A DNA stretch of 64,000 nucleotides from Chaetomium olivaceum. Taxonomy: Eukaryota; Ascomycota; Sordariomycetes; Sordariales; Chaetomiaceae. Position 1 is the first letter of the stretch. Each line of letters starts with the position of its first letter. This document shows, piece after piece, positions 22,224-33,558 of this stretch. The position numbers and the translations under genes were made by a program. Where the stretch lies: positions 806,001 through 870,000 of the forward strand of contig JAYWVB010000004.1 of assembly GCA_039881045.1 (NCBI GenBank), written 5' to 3'. The notes below the pieces were generated by a model that saw only the letters and a list, made by a program, of their open reading frames with translations, searched no databases and was not told the origin of the DNA.

Positions 22224-23729
22224 GATGGCAGCTTTGAATGGTATCGGCGGGCAATTGGCTGTTGAGGAGAATGGCAAGTCGTTTACTTAGCAGAATAACT
22301 AGCGAGCAGTGATCGGGAGCGCAGGATCACCCAAGGGGTGGAAGCGGCGGCCCCTTGCTCTGAGTTAAATACCTGAGCTGGCTAACCCCAACCATGAATG
22401 AACCCCAGCTCTCCCCACGCCAATTGGGACGTTCCGGGTCTTGGAGACCGACAAGGGCCTGGCGCCACCAGCAACCATTGGGACTGATGCCCCACCGATC
22501 CAACCTGCAAGCGGAGGAGATGGGCACGGCAGCAGCCATTGGCCCCTCTCGGCCCTACCAGAAATGGGTTCTCATGACGCGCTCTTGCAGGTTTCCCTCG
22601 AGCAACGACTTCCGGCTGATACGGAGAGTTACATACTGTTGTGATCTCCATCGCCGCTTCGAGGTGTGATTCGGTCCTTTTGATGGCGTTTCGCAAATAC
22701 ACCGACTTGCTAACTCGGGCAAGTCACACTGCCGAGTCTGGCACAGGCAGTCCCCATCCGCGGCGACAGATCCGTTTTGAGAATTGAAACATGGGTTAGG
22801 GAACTTTGAAGCTTCCAGGAAACATCTTGTGGTCTTGGTGATACCCAACAAAACCACCCCACGCGACCCGGCAGGTTTCTATGTAGTGTACATACTATCC
22901 GTAGATGGAGTGTCGGTCGTACAAATCTCGGTCGGTAACGCGATCTTCGCATCGATTGTTCCAGCCGAGCCTTTTTTCTTCTCTTGCTCATTGGCCGCTC
23001 TGAAGACCGGTCACAACCCAGCCCGCCAGTCCGACCGCCCGATCCCTCAACCGTCGGGTCTCACTTTTCCGGGCGGAGCCTCGGGGATCACAAAAGTGCG
23101 TTCCCCGGGGCAGTCAAGTCCAAAAGAGGGAGCCGTCAACACAATCGACCTCTGTTTCGAAAACAACGTGGCGGTGAAGGTTGGAAAGTTCCGTGAAGCT
23201 GCCTAGTACAATAGCTATTGACCGAGAGGGAAAAGGCTGCACCACTCGAGACACCATAGAATGTACTTTGACTTGTTGTTGAATGGTGATTCGGTCTCGG
23301 ATGCACGGTGGCTTGTCATTGCGATCCCCGTCTCTTAGCGTCTGTGTTTTGGGATTGGCTGGCAGTGGCTGATGAATTTAAGATTGCGGGCTGCCCCCCC
23401 CTCCCCCCGCCCCGAAGAAACATGGCTGCTGGTTGGTCTGCCGGGCCGCTATCCGCCAAGCACCCGTCCCTGCTTTCACAGCACTGTTGCACTTTGAGCG
23501 ACTGCATCACAGCATCCCCCACACCAGAAGCTCCATCGCACGCATGAGGCAGGGGGTTGAGTCCCATTTTTTGTCACGGGGAGGCTGATCCAACGCCGGC
23601 ATTTGAACATTCAACCCTCAACACCCCCGCTGGAACCTGCACTCCGCAGCGAGCTGCTATGTTTTGTCTTTGATCTGGTCGCCATTTCCGTTTGAACCGA
23701 ACGAGCGCAAACGCCGAAATCGCGACAAG
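22224..23729. other. Intergenic between divergent CFEM and MFS genes
   Basis: 1.5 kb shared upstream region. Several short open frames on both strands overlap one another and lack domain-like composition. No gene, tRNA or strong repeat is seen. Confidence 0.55.
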
Positions 23730-25725
23730 ATGGGGTTGGGAGTTCTCGACGACAAGTTCATGGACCACGTCCCAGGTACGACACCACAACTGCCGCAACT
23801 GCCGGACTTCGAGATTGTTCGCTTATACCGTGCGTTCTAGGGACGACCAGGTACTTCGACGACCCAGAGCGGCCGCAGTATGCCGCCAACGGCACCGATG
23901 GCCTCAAATGCGACACCAGCGGGCCGGTGCCCATCATCCTCGTCCCGCAACCCTCCGACGACCCAAACGATCCGCTGAACTGGCCGCTATGGAAGCGCGA
24001 TCTCATCACCTTCATCCTCTCCATGGTCGCCATCTTAGCGACCTGTCTCGGCCCAATCCTCGCCGCCAACACCCTCACTCTGACGCTCCACTACCGCCGG
24101 CCCTTTTCCAAGATCGCCGACTTGACGGGCTGGTACCTGCTGGGTGTGGGCATCGCAGCCTTCATCTTTGTTCCCTCGGGCCGCATCTGGGGCAAGCGCC
24201 ATTTGTTTGTTGGGGGGACGCTACTGCTGGCCATCACTGCGGCATGGGGTGGAGCGTCGCAGGGGAGGGACAACTACCAGAGCATGGTGGCGGCGAGAGT
24301 CTTCCAGGGCATTGCTACGGCTCCGTTTGAGTCGCTTGTCAACGTCGCCGTGGGAGACTTGTACTGCGTGCATGTGAGTGCCAAGATAGCAAAACTATGC
24401 GCGGACAGCACGCCGGGTGGAAAAACTAACATGGAACCAGCAACGCGGTATTCGCATGGCATTCACCAACCTCGCAGTCTTTGGCGGCGCCTTCTTTACC
24501 CCTATCCTGGTCGGCAAAATCACCAACTCCATCGGATGGTGGTGGACCTTCTATTTCGTCGCCATCTTTTGCGCCGTCTGCCTCCCAGTCGTCTACTTGT
24601 TCTGCCCAGAGACAGCATACCGCCGCGATGCGGCCCTGAACACCGACATGCTGACCACGGATGAACCCATAAGCACTCGGGTCACTTCTTTCCCGACGCC
24701 AGATGTGGAAAAGGCGGCCTCCAGCAACGGTGATGCTGGGCCGAGTGGAGAGGCCAACAAGCCGACCGAAAGCAACGGAACGGGAAATGCGCCAGAGTCT
24801 AGCAGAGGAGCGGCCACACCCAAAGTGACATTCAAGCAATCACTGGCTCTCTTCAACGGCCGGAAGACGGACGAGAGCTTCTGGAAACTGCTGCTGCGAC
24901 CGCTGCCGCTCTTCTTGCAGCCCGCCTTCCTCTGGGCCTGCCTGATCCAGGGCCTGATGATCGGCTGGACCGTCTTTATCGGCGTCATCCTCGCCCAGTT
25001 CTTCATCGCCGCGCCGCTGTGGTGGGGCGAAGTCAAGACGGGATACGCCTACACGTCGGCCTTCGTCGGTGCTATCTTGGGCTTCGTCATCGCCGGCGCC
25101 CTGTCCGACTGGAGCGCGCGCTTGATGACCAGGCTGAACAACGGCGTTTACGAGCCTGAGTTCCGTATCGTACTCGTCATTCCCCAAATGATCCTCGGCT
25201 GTGCTGGCCTCTATGGATTTGGCCGCACCGTCGACGGGCTGATGACCTACCAATACCACTACGTCGTCCCGCTGGTCTTCTTTGCCCTTCAAGTGGCCGG
25301 CATGGTTATCGGCGCTGTTTCAAGCTCTCTGTACATCGTGGATGCTTATCGTACGTTTTGTTCCTTGTGTACCAATGTCTGCGGGTCGGATGCTGACACT
25401 CCAACAGGCGACCTGGCTATCGAGGGTTTCACTTGCATGATCATCTTCAAGAACGTCTTCAGCTTTGCCCTCACCATGAAGGCTTTTGAATGGCTCGTCG
25501 CCACCACCAGTCTTGCCACTCCGATATTCAACATCATCGCCTCGATCCAAGTCGGCATCTGTGTGCTCAGCATTCCGATGTGTAAGTGATGAATCCAAGC
25601 CTAGCAGGCACGGCTTGTGGAGTTGTAATGAGAGACTAATCTGTTGGTGTACAGACATTTTTGGCAAGCGGGTCCGCAGTTACTTCCACCGCCACGATCT
25701 GCTCGAGACCTTTAAGGTGCGGTAG
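23730..25725 (+). CDS. Major facilitator superfamily transporter (DHA1-like)
   Basis: Plasma-membrane drug or small-molecule:H+ antiporter-type MFS protein of 577 residues. Exons 23730-23775, 23841-24373, 24441-25350, 25408-25581 and 25655-25725, all GT-AG with matching phases. A soluble N-terminus ends in DDPNDPLNWPLWKRD, the signature entry into TM1 for this fungal clade. The first six helices include RIWGKRHLF (motif A region) and VFQGIATAPFESLVN. A charged Ser/Glu-rich central loop (SNGDAGPSGEANKPTESNG) separates the halves. The second half ends in IPMYIFGKRVRSYFHRHD, a conserved C-terminal signature of these transporters. Substrate unknown. There is no neighbouring biosynthetic cluster to suggest one. 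Confidence 0.88.
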
Positions 25726-26015
25726 TGCGGGGGGGGGAGGGGTGGTTTGGTTATTTGTGTTTGTTTTCCTTGGACTATTCCGTCAGCATTGGAGTTGGAA
25801 GAGTTGGAAATGGGCTGCTTCTGTGCGATGTTCTTCCGCGACAGCTCGCCATGATTTTGTTTATTCATATTTAATGCCTCCCGTTTATGGCAGATGCTGG
25901 GGAGTGGTAATGACTTCTGGAGATAGACACCTAATCGTTCAGATGGACACGTGAAGACTCTTTTACGTTTGCGTCTCTATTCCACGAATAAAAGGGCAAA
26001 AATGGCAAAAGCTCA

Positions 26016-26178
26016 GCCGCCTGGAGGCGCGCGTTCGAATGTTGAATCGAACGCGGGCCTCCAGGCGGCCTACGAAACCGTCTTGTCTGCCATACCGCGT
26101 ATGGGCACCCGACAGTTATCTGGGCAGCTGTATTGCGTTGAGCGCAACGCAATTCCACTCGACCAGGCGTCCCCTGGT
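26016..26178. repeat. Cluster of four intergenic hairpins
   Basis: Within 163 bp of intergenic DNA between convergent genes there are four perfect or near-perfect inverted repeats. 26016-26069 is a 23-bp stem with one mismatch and an 8-nt loop. 26090-26104 is a 6-bp stem CCATAC/GTATGG. 26132-26153 is a 9-bp stem ATTGCGTTG/CAACGCAAT with a 4-nt loop. 26162-26178 is a 6-bp stem ACCAGG/CCTGGT. A further 9-bp pair (CACATGCTC at 26255, GAGCATGTG at 26323) encloses a fifth small hairpin (CCACT/AGTGG). No open frame spans the region. It may be a structured RNA, a small-RNA precursor or the relic of a mobile element. Confidence 0.7.
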
Positions 26179-26538
26179 AAAGGCTAACTTGGAGGTTGCT
26201 CCCCAAACTCGCACCCATAACCCCTTTCCTTCCGCCGACCTGGCCGCCGCCAGTCACATGCTCGCGCGCACTGCCGCCTGCTGGGAACGCGCACTGCTTT
26301 TGTTCCGGGCCACTTGAAGTGGGAGCATGTGTAATGTGTACCGTATATTCCGAAAAATGAGGCATCATACACAATCGCCTGCTTAACTTACTTATAGAAC
26401 AATGACCATGGAAATCAGTCCGCACGCTCCAACCATCACCACCTAAGTGAGGATGCTGCCCAAAACCACACGACCTCCTTCCACCCTCTTCCCTCGCAAC
26501 CACACTTCTCCCTCACAACCGTCACCTCCCCGCTGTAC

Positions 26539-27756
26539 TCACAACTTCCCCTTCCCCCTTCCATCCTTCAAATGCTTGCTCACCTCCCCCTTCAGCAAAT
26601 AATCCGGGTACACCATGCCCGGGTCCACGCCGACCTCCAGCCCGCCCTGCCTGCGCCAGCCGGCGCCGTCCACCACCAGCGTCGTGCCGTTGACATAATT
26701 TCCCGCATCGCTAAACAAGAACACCGTCGCGTCCGCGATGTCGCGCACGTTGCCCCACCGCCCGCTCGGCACGTTGCGGTCCCTCTCCTGCTGCGTCATC
26801 AGCTCGCTCGCCAGCCGCTCCATGCCCTCGGTGCCCGCGATCGCGCCCGGCGCCACGCAGTTGGCCGTGATCCCCAGCGGGCCGTACTCGATGGAGAGCG
26901 AGCCCACCAGGGAGTCGACGGCGGCCTTGGCGGCGGACACGTGCGCTTGCAGGGGCATGCCAGTGTAGTGGAAGGTGGCGGAGACGGCGAGGAAGCGGCC
27001 GCCGGTGAGGCCGGACGGGTTGGGGTTGGGCGCGTTGCGCGCGGCGGAGGCGACGAGGTGCGGGATGGTGGCCTTGATGGTGTTGAAGGTCCCGATGGTG
27101 TCGATGTCGATGACGGTTTTGAAGGCGTTGGGGCTGAGGGCGGAGAGGGGGGCGATGAAATTGCCTGCTGCGCCGGCGCTGGGGAGGGGGGTCCATGGTT
27201 AGCGGGGGGATGGGATGGGGAGGGGGATGGGAATGTGGAATGGTGATGGATGGGGATGGGGAATAGGAGTGGGCTTACACGACGTAGTCGATTGCGCCGA
27301 GCTCCTTGACGCAGCGGTCTGCTGCTGCTTTGAGGGAGTCGAACTGGAGTCGGTGGTTAGTATGTGGGATGGCTTATCGCATTACGGGACTCTCATGTAG
27401 CTGATGGGGTATGAGGTGAGACTCACGCTGCGGACATCAACACCGCCAATGCCAATTACCCGGGCACCGTTGCGGACTTTTGCAATCTCCTTTGCCGCGG
27501 CCTCTGTCTTCTCGACATTCCGCCCGATGATGCAGGCATCGGCACCAAGATGCACGAGGGCGCGGGTCTGAGCGCTGCCGATGGTTCCGGCGCCGCCGGT
27601 GATGAACAACACCCGGTTGGCTACAGTGAGACATGTTAGTGAATATTGTTACTTGAGATATCAGGGCTGTTTGCTGATCATAAACCCCAGGATATACGCA
27701 CCAAATATACCATCGGCCCAGGCGTTACTTAGATATTCGAACTTGGGGACAGACAT
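26539..27756 (-). CDS. SPS19: Peroxisomal-type 2,4-dienoyl-CoA reductase (SDR)
   Basis: NADPH-dependent SDR that reduces 2,4-dienoyl-CoA intermediates in beta-oxidation of unsaturated fatty acids. Exons 27702-27756, 27427-27620, 27279-27343 and 26539-27178 give 317 residues. Visible: MSVPKFEYLSNAWADGIF, cofactor site FITGGAGTIGSAQTRALV, then IGIGGVDVRS, and the unusual AGAAGNFIAPLSALSPNAF in place of the standard NNAG, as in SPS19/DECR2. Further on are FHYTGMPLQAHVSAAKAAVD and GAIAGTEGMERLA. The dienoyl-reductase subfamily lacks the usual YxxxK, consistent with this. The C-terminus is GKGKL, close to but not the canonical SKL peroxisomal signal. It is convergent with the MFS gene. Confidence 0.88.
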
Positions 27757-28233
27757 GGTAACTATGGTGCTGACCGTGCAATGCTGGAAGATGGGATGTG
27801 CAATGTGCGACGCGGGAGACACGGCGATGCAGGGGAAGGCTAAATTATGGGAGGCCGAAGATTAGCTGCTAGAACATCAAAGGAGCGAATATATATGAGA
27901 TGCTGTTGAAATGTTGAGTAATCTCTAGATTTGTTTGGAATAGGAGGCGCAATCGGCGAGGTCAATGTACAGTAATCTGTACAGAGTTACATGCCGTTCC
28001 TGGGGAACCGCGTGGGGACCTCGGCTGATCCACACAGTGTGGGGTTCCACGTGAAGTCCACTTCAAAGCCGCTGCCCCTGCTGAAGGACCGCGCTTACAC
28101 AGTACGTCGCGGCGACTGGACGACAATTCCGTTTGAGAGTTGCTTCCACAGTTTAGGAGATTCAAGACGGCGAATATCTCTAAAGTCGAGGAAAATTTGT
28201 GTGACGTGTTTTGACATGACAGCGGGCGACCAG
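27757..28233. other. Intergenic, SPS19 upstream region
   Basis: 477 bp between two minus-strand genes. It contains the SPS19 promoter and the 3' flank of the APH-fold gene. Nothing else is recognised. Confidence 0.6.
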
Positions 28234-29340
28234 TTACTCTAAGCCGTCGAACTTCGTCTGTGGATTGATGAGAAATCCATCCAACGACAGCATGTTGTAT
28301 CGTCCGTTCTCATCACACCGATGGGCACTGGCTCGCCTCGTTTGCAAGACGGCTAGTAAACCCACTCGACAGCAACACACCCAACGCCCTTGCCAACTTG
28401 ATCGTCCGGACCTGATCATCAGACAGCCCGCCGACTTCCTGTTTGAACCTTGACCAAAAGACGTCTTGCAAACTGTCGTAGTCTTCAAATCGCGTCCACC
28501 CGTCGCGGAGATGAAGGTGCCCAGTCAGAGATTGGAGGGACTCCAAGTTCAGCCCGAATGGGCATACTTCAGCTTCCGCCCAATCGATGACACCGGTGAG
28601 ATGACAAGTGACTTCATCCACCATGATGTTGGAAGAGCCAAAGTCCCGATGGAGGAGAACCATGGGTAGAGACAGGATATTGTCCATCGAGTTCATACAA
28701 GTTTGAATGATGGGTTGGAACCGTGGGGGTAGCGCTGAGTATAAGGCTTGGAGGTCCCTGATGTAGACCCGTTCCAACTTGCCACGGTACTCTGGGCTGA
28801 CCTGCTGAGGGGCTTTCCAAGACAGAGCCATGAAGCTGCGAATAACATGAGCCTTTGGTTTTGACATAAGTGTTGTTAGTGCCAACGTACTGCGCGATGT
28901 CGCCGATAATGGTTTTGCGCCAGGCAACATTTTCTGGGGCGTTGTTCGGGATGTTATGCGCCAGGACAAAATCTAAATGTGTTACTCCGCGTATACGGGT
29001 CATGAGATAGACGTAGAGCGGCTCCCCTTCCCCTCCCCTCTCCCTCCCCTATTTTACCCTCGAACGACACCTTCGGGGCAAGGGACCCGTAGACCTCGTT
29101 CACTTGAGAAATGACTTGGTTTTTGAGTGCTAGAGACTTGAGACGGAACTGAACGACGTATTCCAATTCAGGGCCAGCATAGACGGAATAGCTGCAAACA
29201 CCTTGGATGTCAACAGGTACGACATTGCCGCCGACAAGCTCTCTTGCTCTGGCGTCGCATGCGGCCCGGGTTGCTGATGTTTTCTTGAAGAAGGCCTCAA
29301 TCTCTGCATCGGCAGAGTACTCTAGGTATGTAGTCGTCAT
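28234..29340 (-). CDS. Aminoglycoside-phosphotransferase (APH)-fold kinase-like protein
   Basis: Fungal member of the APH/choline-kinase-like family. Targets are usually unknown, and antibiotic resistance should not be assumed. Exon 1 is 28891-29340, starting MTTTYLEYSADAEIEAFF. Exon 2 is 28234-28835. The intron joins …GDIA to HFMALSWKAPQQV. Catalytic loop: VLLHRDFGSSNIMVD (Brenner HxDxxxxN). Metal-binding: LTGVIDWAEAEVCPFG. The family hinge LYVYLMTRIRGVTHLDF is present but out of frame with the start, broken in the G/C-rich run about 29020-29045. A second break near 28310-28325 separates RLANEASQ from DENGRYNMLSLDGFLINP, the expected C-terminus. With both repaired the protein is about 350 residues. 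The motifs are all intact, so sequence indels are more likely than a dead gene. Confidence 0.75.
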
Positions 29341-30063
29341 AGCTCCATTGACTGGCTGTGTTAGAAGTTAGAACATCCGGGACTTGGGGAACAGGAGGGG
29401 TTTTGGGAAGAATAAAGGTTGGAGTTCCCGCGCTTCAGTGTTTAACCCCCACACCACCCGCCGCATGTGACTCGGAACTGTTGGTTATGAACTAACAATA
29501 AATAATCGGTGCGCAAAAGCGGTGAACTACTTAACCCAGAGTGCGTGACTGGATGAACACACCTAGGTAGGTAGTGACTCTCCTGTGTACCAACTGAACA
29601 GATGTGGGGCTCTTTGATCCGAATCTCACATGGGATGGAATGTTTGGCGACCGCCTTTTTTCAACCTGCAGAACGGTATGGAGGCTCGGAAGCTAATTGA
29701 ATCTTATGGTTCAAAGAAGAAGAGGTATGAGCGGTGATTGTGCAAACTCTGGATTATTTCTTGCACGGAAGGATCAACGATCACACATTCATCTCGTCTC
29801 ATGAAGGCTGTTTATGTTTAGCCAAATCCGGCAAGCTTACATACCTTACATTCTTGGCAGCTTGCCCCGCCAACAATTGCGGCTTTCAGGAACGAGGTCA
29901 CGAATCAATTTACGCGACCAGCGCGGCTTCGCGTTTTCGCAACCGCCCTTTGCTTTCAACACCGCTGCGGCCGATATGAAGAGAGAGCACTTAAACCACA
30001 ACACAATAAAACAAAAAAACAAGCAAAGCATCCGCGCTTGACGGCTGCCTCCAAATCGACAAA
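29341..30063. other. Intergenic between divergent genes
   Basis: 723 bp shared upstream region of the APH-fold and Rad60/Esc2-like genes. It contains a CCTAGGTAGGTAGT motif at about 29562. No gene is supported. Confidence 0.55.
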
Positions 30064-31646
30064 ATGGCGACCATAGTGCCAGAAGACGATATCGTTGCAG
30101 CGCCCAAGAAACGGGCTTTACCCTTCAAGCGCACTGTCGCGCGGAAGCAACGATCGAGTGAAGAACCAAAGAAACCCGACGAGGACAACGATCTCGACCT
30201 CTTCCGGCACTCGAAAGAAGTCTTTCCTGAGGTTCTCCGCGAAGCCCAAGAAGCGGAGGAAGAGAAGGATCAAAGCCAAAATGATCGTAAGCGCAGGAAG
30301 ATCTCTTCGAGCTCGTCGAGCGACCCGACGCACTCCCGCAGACGATCACCCATGGACGGATCTGACGATGATCTAATAATGGACGTGAAAGGGAAGGGAA
30401 AAGAGATAATTCGACCCCGGAGACAGTCCACGCCTCCCGAGCCTTCCTCAGCACAATCGATCATACGAACACCAAGCTCAAATCGAGCAAGCCCGAAGAC
30501 GCCCGTCTCCAGGAGAACCAGGTCGAAAAAAGGGACCGGCTCACCAGAACTCCCCGTCACCATCCCCGACGACTCCGACTCCGACGTCAAACCCACCGCA
30601 TCCCTCTCCCAACAAAACGACGACCCAACCAACCCCTCCACCCCCCTCCGCCCAGGATCACCACCGCCCGCAGAAGCCTCCTCCTCCTCCCCATCGAAGT
30701 CCTCACCAACCCCTTCTCCGACCCCTCCGCCCCCAACAACACCACCACCACCCAACAACCCGAACCGGACGACTTCTCCGAATGGGTAACCAAAGCGCGC
30801 GCCCTGCAAGCCGCCGACTCCCAAAAGACGCCCGTCAACATCTTCATCACCTCGCGCCTGCCCCACTGCGAAAAGCCCGTCGTCGCCCGCCGCCGCCTCA
30901 ACCAGGGCGTGCAGCTGCTCCTCGACGTGTGGATCAGCCAGAAAGAAGAACCCTTGCGCATGCTCGACCCGGCCTTTGCCTCCTTCGCGTCAACCTCCAC
31001 CTCCACCTCCCCCGCCACTGTGGCTGCCGCCGCCGCCGCCGCGTCGTCCCGCTTTTTTCTCACGTGGAAGGGCAACAAGATCTATGGGCACAGCACGCTG
31101 GCCTCGCTGGGCGTGCAGGTGGATGCGAGGGGCGCGCTGCGCGGGGCGCATGGCGAGGGGTATGTCAGGGATGGGCTGCACTTGGAGGTGTGGACGGAGG
31201 AGGCGTATGCCGAGTACCTGGAGAATCGCGGGAAGGAGTGGGCGCTGAAGTTGGGGGAGGAGGGTGATGATGATGATGATCATGAGGAGGATGGGTTATA
31301 TGGGAGGGGTGTTGGTGTTGGTGTTGGTGGTGCTGGTGCTGGTGCTGGTGCTGGTGGGGAGGGTAGGGAGGTGTCGTCGTTGGCGGCGGTGGCGGTCCCG
31401 AAAAAGAAGGGGATACGGATTGTGCTCAAGGCCAAGGAGCATGAGGCGCTGAAGCTGACGACGAGGGAGGAGACGGATGTGGAGATGCTGATCGAGGCGT
31501 TCCGGACGCAGCGGGATATCGGGCCGGAGTGGTCTGTGGCCATCTACTTTGATGGGGAGAGGTTGGAGGAGGACGCGCTGGTGTCTGAGATTGATATCGA
31601 TCCCGACGACGTGAACCAGATGGAGGTGCATGTGAAGAAAGCTTGA
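30064..31646 (+). CDS. Rad60/Esc2/NIP45-family protein with SUMO-like domain
   Basis: Genome-stability factor family that carries SUMO-like domains and works with the SUMO pathway and Smc5/6. The N-terminus (MATIVPEDDIVAAPKKRALP) leads into a 200-residue charged, Ser/Arg/Pro-rich disordered region with basic nuclear-type stretches (DRKRRKISSSSSSD). A first beta-grasp-like region follows: VNIFITSRLPHCEKPVV, then FFLTWKGNKIYGHSTLASLG. A Gly/Val/Ala repeat (31309-31360) comes next. The C-terminal SUMO-like domain reads GIRIVLKAKEHEALKLTT, YFDGERLEEDALVSEIDI and ends NQMEVHVKKA. It lacks a C-terminal diglycine, as expected for this family. The first 240 codons and the rest lie in different frames. 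The switch lies between about 30590 and 30745 in low-complexity DNA, and no convincing intron fits. Confidence 0.75.
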
Positions 31647-31942
31647 GGGAAAGGCCAGTGGTTGGGGAAAGGGTATGGTGATGTCGGGAATCTGGCCGGC
31701 GATGATTTCACTATAGGACGACGGTCGAAGAGGTTATGATACCCAGCGGAGCTTCAAAGACGGAGGAGGGAAGCACGCCAGATTTTTTTCATCAATACTC
31801 CACGGTTGGCGTCCTTGCAAGCCTCGGTACTGGGTATGAAGATCTATTTTCATTCATGCATGACATGACACATAAGCCACAAGATACTCCCAAACGCCGA
31901 CCAGCCATGCCCCTAATGCTTTTTCCCCACATCATGACCCGA

Positions 31943-33103
31943 CTAAAACCTCTCCTTCATCCGCGAGGCGATTATCCTTAGGCCGTTGTAAACCTTGCCG
32001 GGCTGGGCACCAAGCACCAACGAAACGATACTAGGAAGAGTCAGCCAAGTTTCGAATATCATATTGTGGAAAGTAAACACACCTCTCCCGTGCCATCCCA
32101 ATGTTCTCAAAGGCGCCGAGAATATGCACCCTCGACCCGGCGAGCACAATGCGTGTTTTCGTCGCTACGGCCCACGGTTAGCCTCATTGTTCATCATCTC
32201 ACCCATGACCCACAACAGTAACTCACCATTCTCGATCGCAAACTTGGTTTTCTGTTTAAACCGTCAGCACATTACCCATATAATAACCAAAAAACAATCC
32301 TCCGCCCTCGCGAGAACGGATGCGCAGAAGCCCAAGAAAAAGCGACATACCCCGTCCTTGCCCGCAATGCGCCCAATGGCGCGGCCCAGCGCGTCCTGCC
32401 CCAGGGTCTGGCGCACGTCCTTGATGTCAAAGGACTGGATGTACAGCGAGTCGAGGCGCAGCAGCGCGATGGCGTCGTCGATGTCGAAGCCCATGGCGAA
32501 GGCCGACACAAAGTCGGCGCCCATCTGCAGCGAGTCGTTGGACGTCGTGAACTTGGACGACCGCAGCTCCACGCGCTTCTCCTTGATGTTCATGCGCACT
32601 TGCAGCTTGCAGTGGTCGACGAGCGGGGGGTAGCTAGGGTGTGCGAGTTAGGGGGGTGTGTTCGTGGAGTGGGGGGGGACGGGGGCCGTACATCTGGAGG
32701 GTGTTAGTGGGATACGGTCAGGGGGGACGGAGGTAGGAGAAGGAGACATACCTTGGACCAGTTGCTTTTCAATGCGGACATACGGTTTGGCGGGATAGGG
32801 ATTTTTCGTGTCTCGGCACGGCGGACAGGGTCCTGCGGAGGAAGCAGCGCATCAGTGGAAGTCCTCCTCTCTGAATTGTCCACCTGAACGTACGATATCC
32901 TTCCCTGGCGCAAACCTCGGCCGTCCCTCTTCATCGACTACCATGTCCGTGTCTTCACCTGTTGTCGGGGGCGCAACGGCGCTAGAATCGACCGCGTTGG
33001 CATCCTGGATGTCAAGGAGGAGCTCGTCGTCCTGCTCGGGTGTAGGGACGAGGGCCGTTTCGGGGGCAGCCACTGGCTGGACGAGTGCTGTTGGTGCGGG
33101 CAT
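31943..33103 (-). CDS. PNO1: KH-domain ribosome assembly factor PNO1/DIM2
   Basis: Partner of Nob1, needed for 18S rRNA dimethylation and 3'-end cleavage in 40S maturation. Exons: 32894-33103, 32752-32832, 32692-32693, 32351-32633, 32227-32251, 32083-32164 and 31943-32030, total 256 residues. The acidic N-terminus is followed by RKIPIPPNRMSALKSNWSK, then IYPPLVDHCKLQVRMNIKEK, the KH domain (GADFVSAFAMGFDIDDAIAL, LGRAIGRIAGKDG) and the ending GLRIIASRMKERF. The Ile codon of IYPP needs AT from a 2-nt exon between two 58-nt introns, each with a CTAAC branch site. Total exon length is divisible by three and every other exon agrees with conserved sequence. It is convergent with the Rad60-like gene and divergent from MDM31. 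Confidence 0.92.
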
Positions 33104-33558
33104 CGTGATGATTGTCGAATAGGAAGCTTCTCAATGCCGTCTAGAGATGGGGCAAAAACGGTTCGTTCGGAAGGAGGGGCTGTCGAGGTTATCGTCGGTC
33201 GGTGTGCTCACCGTCTTCACTTTGCTGCTGCGATTTTGATATGGTGGGGTCGAAATTCATTCAAAAGTCGTGGACCCACCGGCAAAATCCAGTCTTATCC
33301 ATTGGTTGCATGCCCTGGCTTTTTCAGTTACACCCCTGTAACCCCCAGCTCGGGCGTCATCGCCGACAAGCCTTTTTTCATGCATGGCGCATTCCAAGGT
33401 TTCGTTCGCTGCTTGCTCAGCTTCCCCTCGATTAGTCGATTAGCTTATTAGCTTGGGCCATCCACAACACCCCTCTCGAGACGCGCATCGCCGATCGCCT
33501 CGACAATGGCCTGAAGCTTACCCTTAGAGGTCTATGTGCGGCGGCACGTCTTTCAACA
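33104..33558. other. Compact divergent promoter PNO1 / MDM31
   Basis: 455 bp between two divergent start codons. No gene is expected. There is a short repeated CGATTAGTCGATTAGCTTATTAG-like stretch at about 33429-33450. Co-regulation is possible but not shown by sequence. Confidence 0.5.

Noticed and set aside
25951..26503. Short open frames spanning the hairpin cluster on both strands
   Set aside because: They have no recognisable domain, the two strands read through each other's inverted repeats, and there is no splice or start context.
28234..29340. Antibiotic-resistance function for the APH-fold gene
   Set aside because: Fungal genomes carry many APH-fold proteins of unknown substrate. 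Nothing in the context supports resistance.
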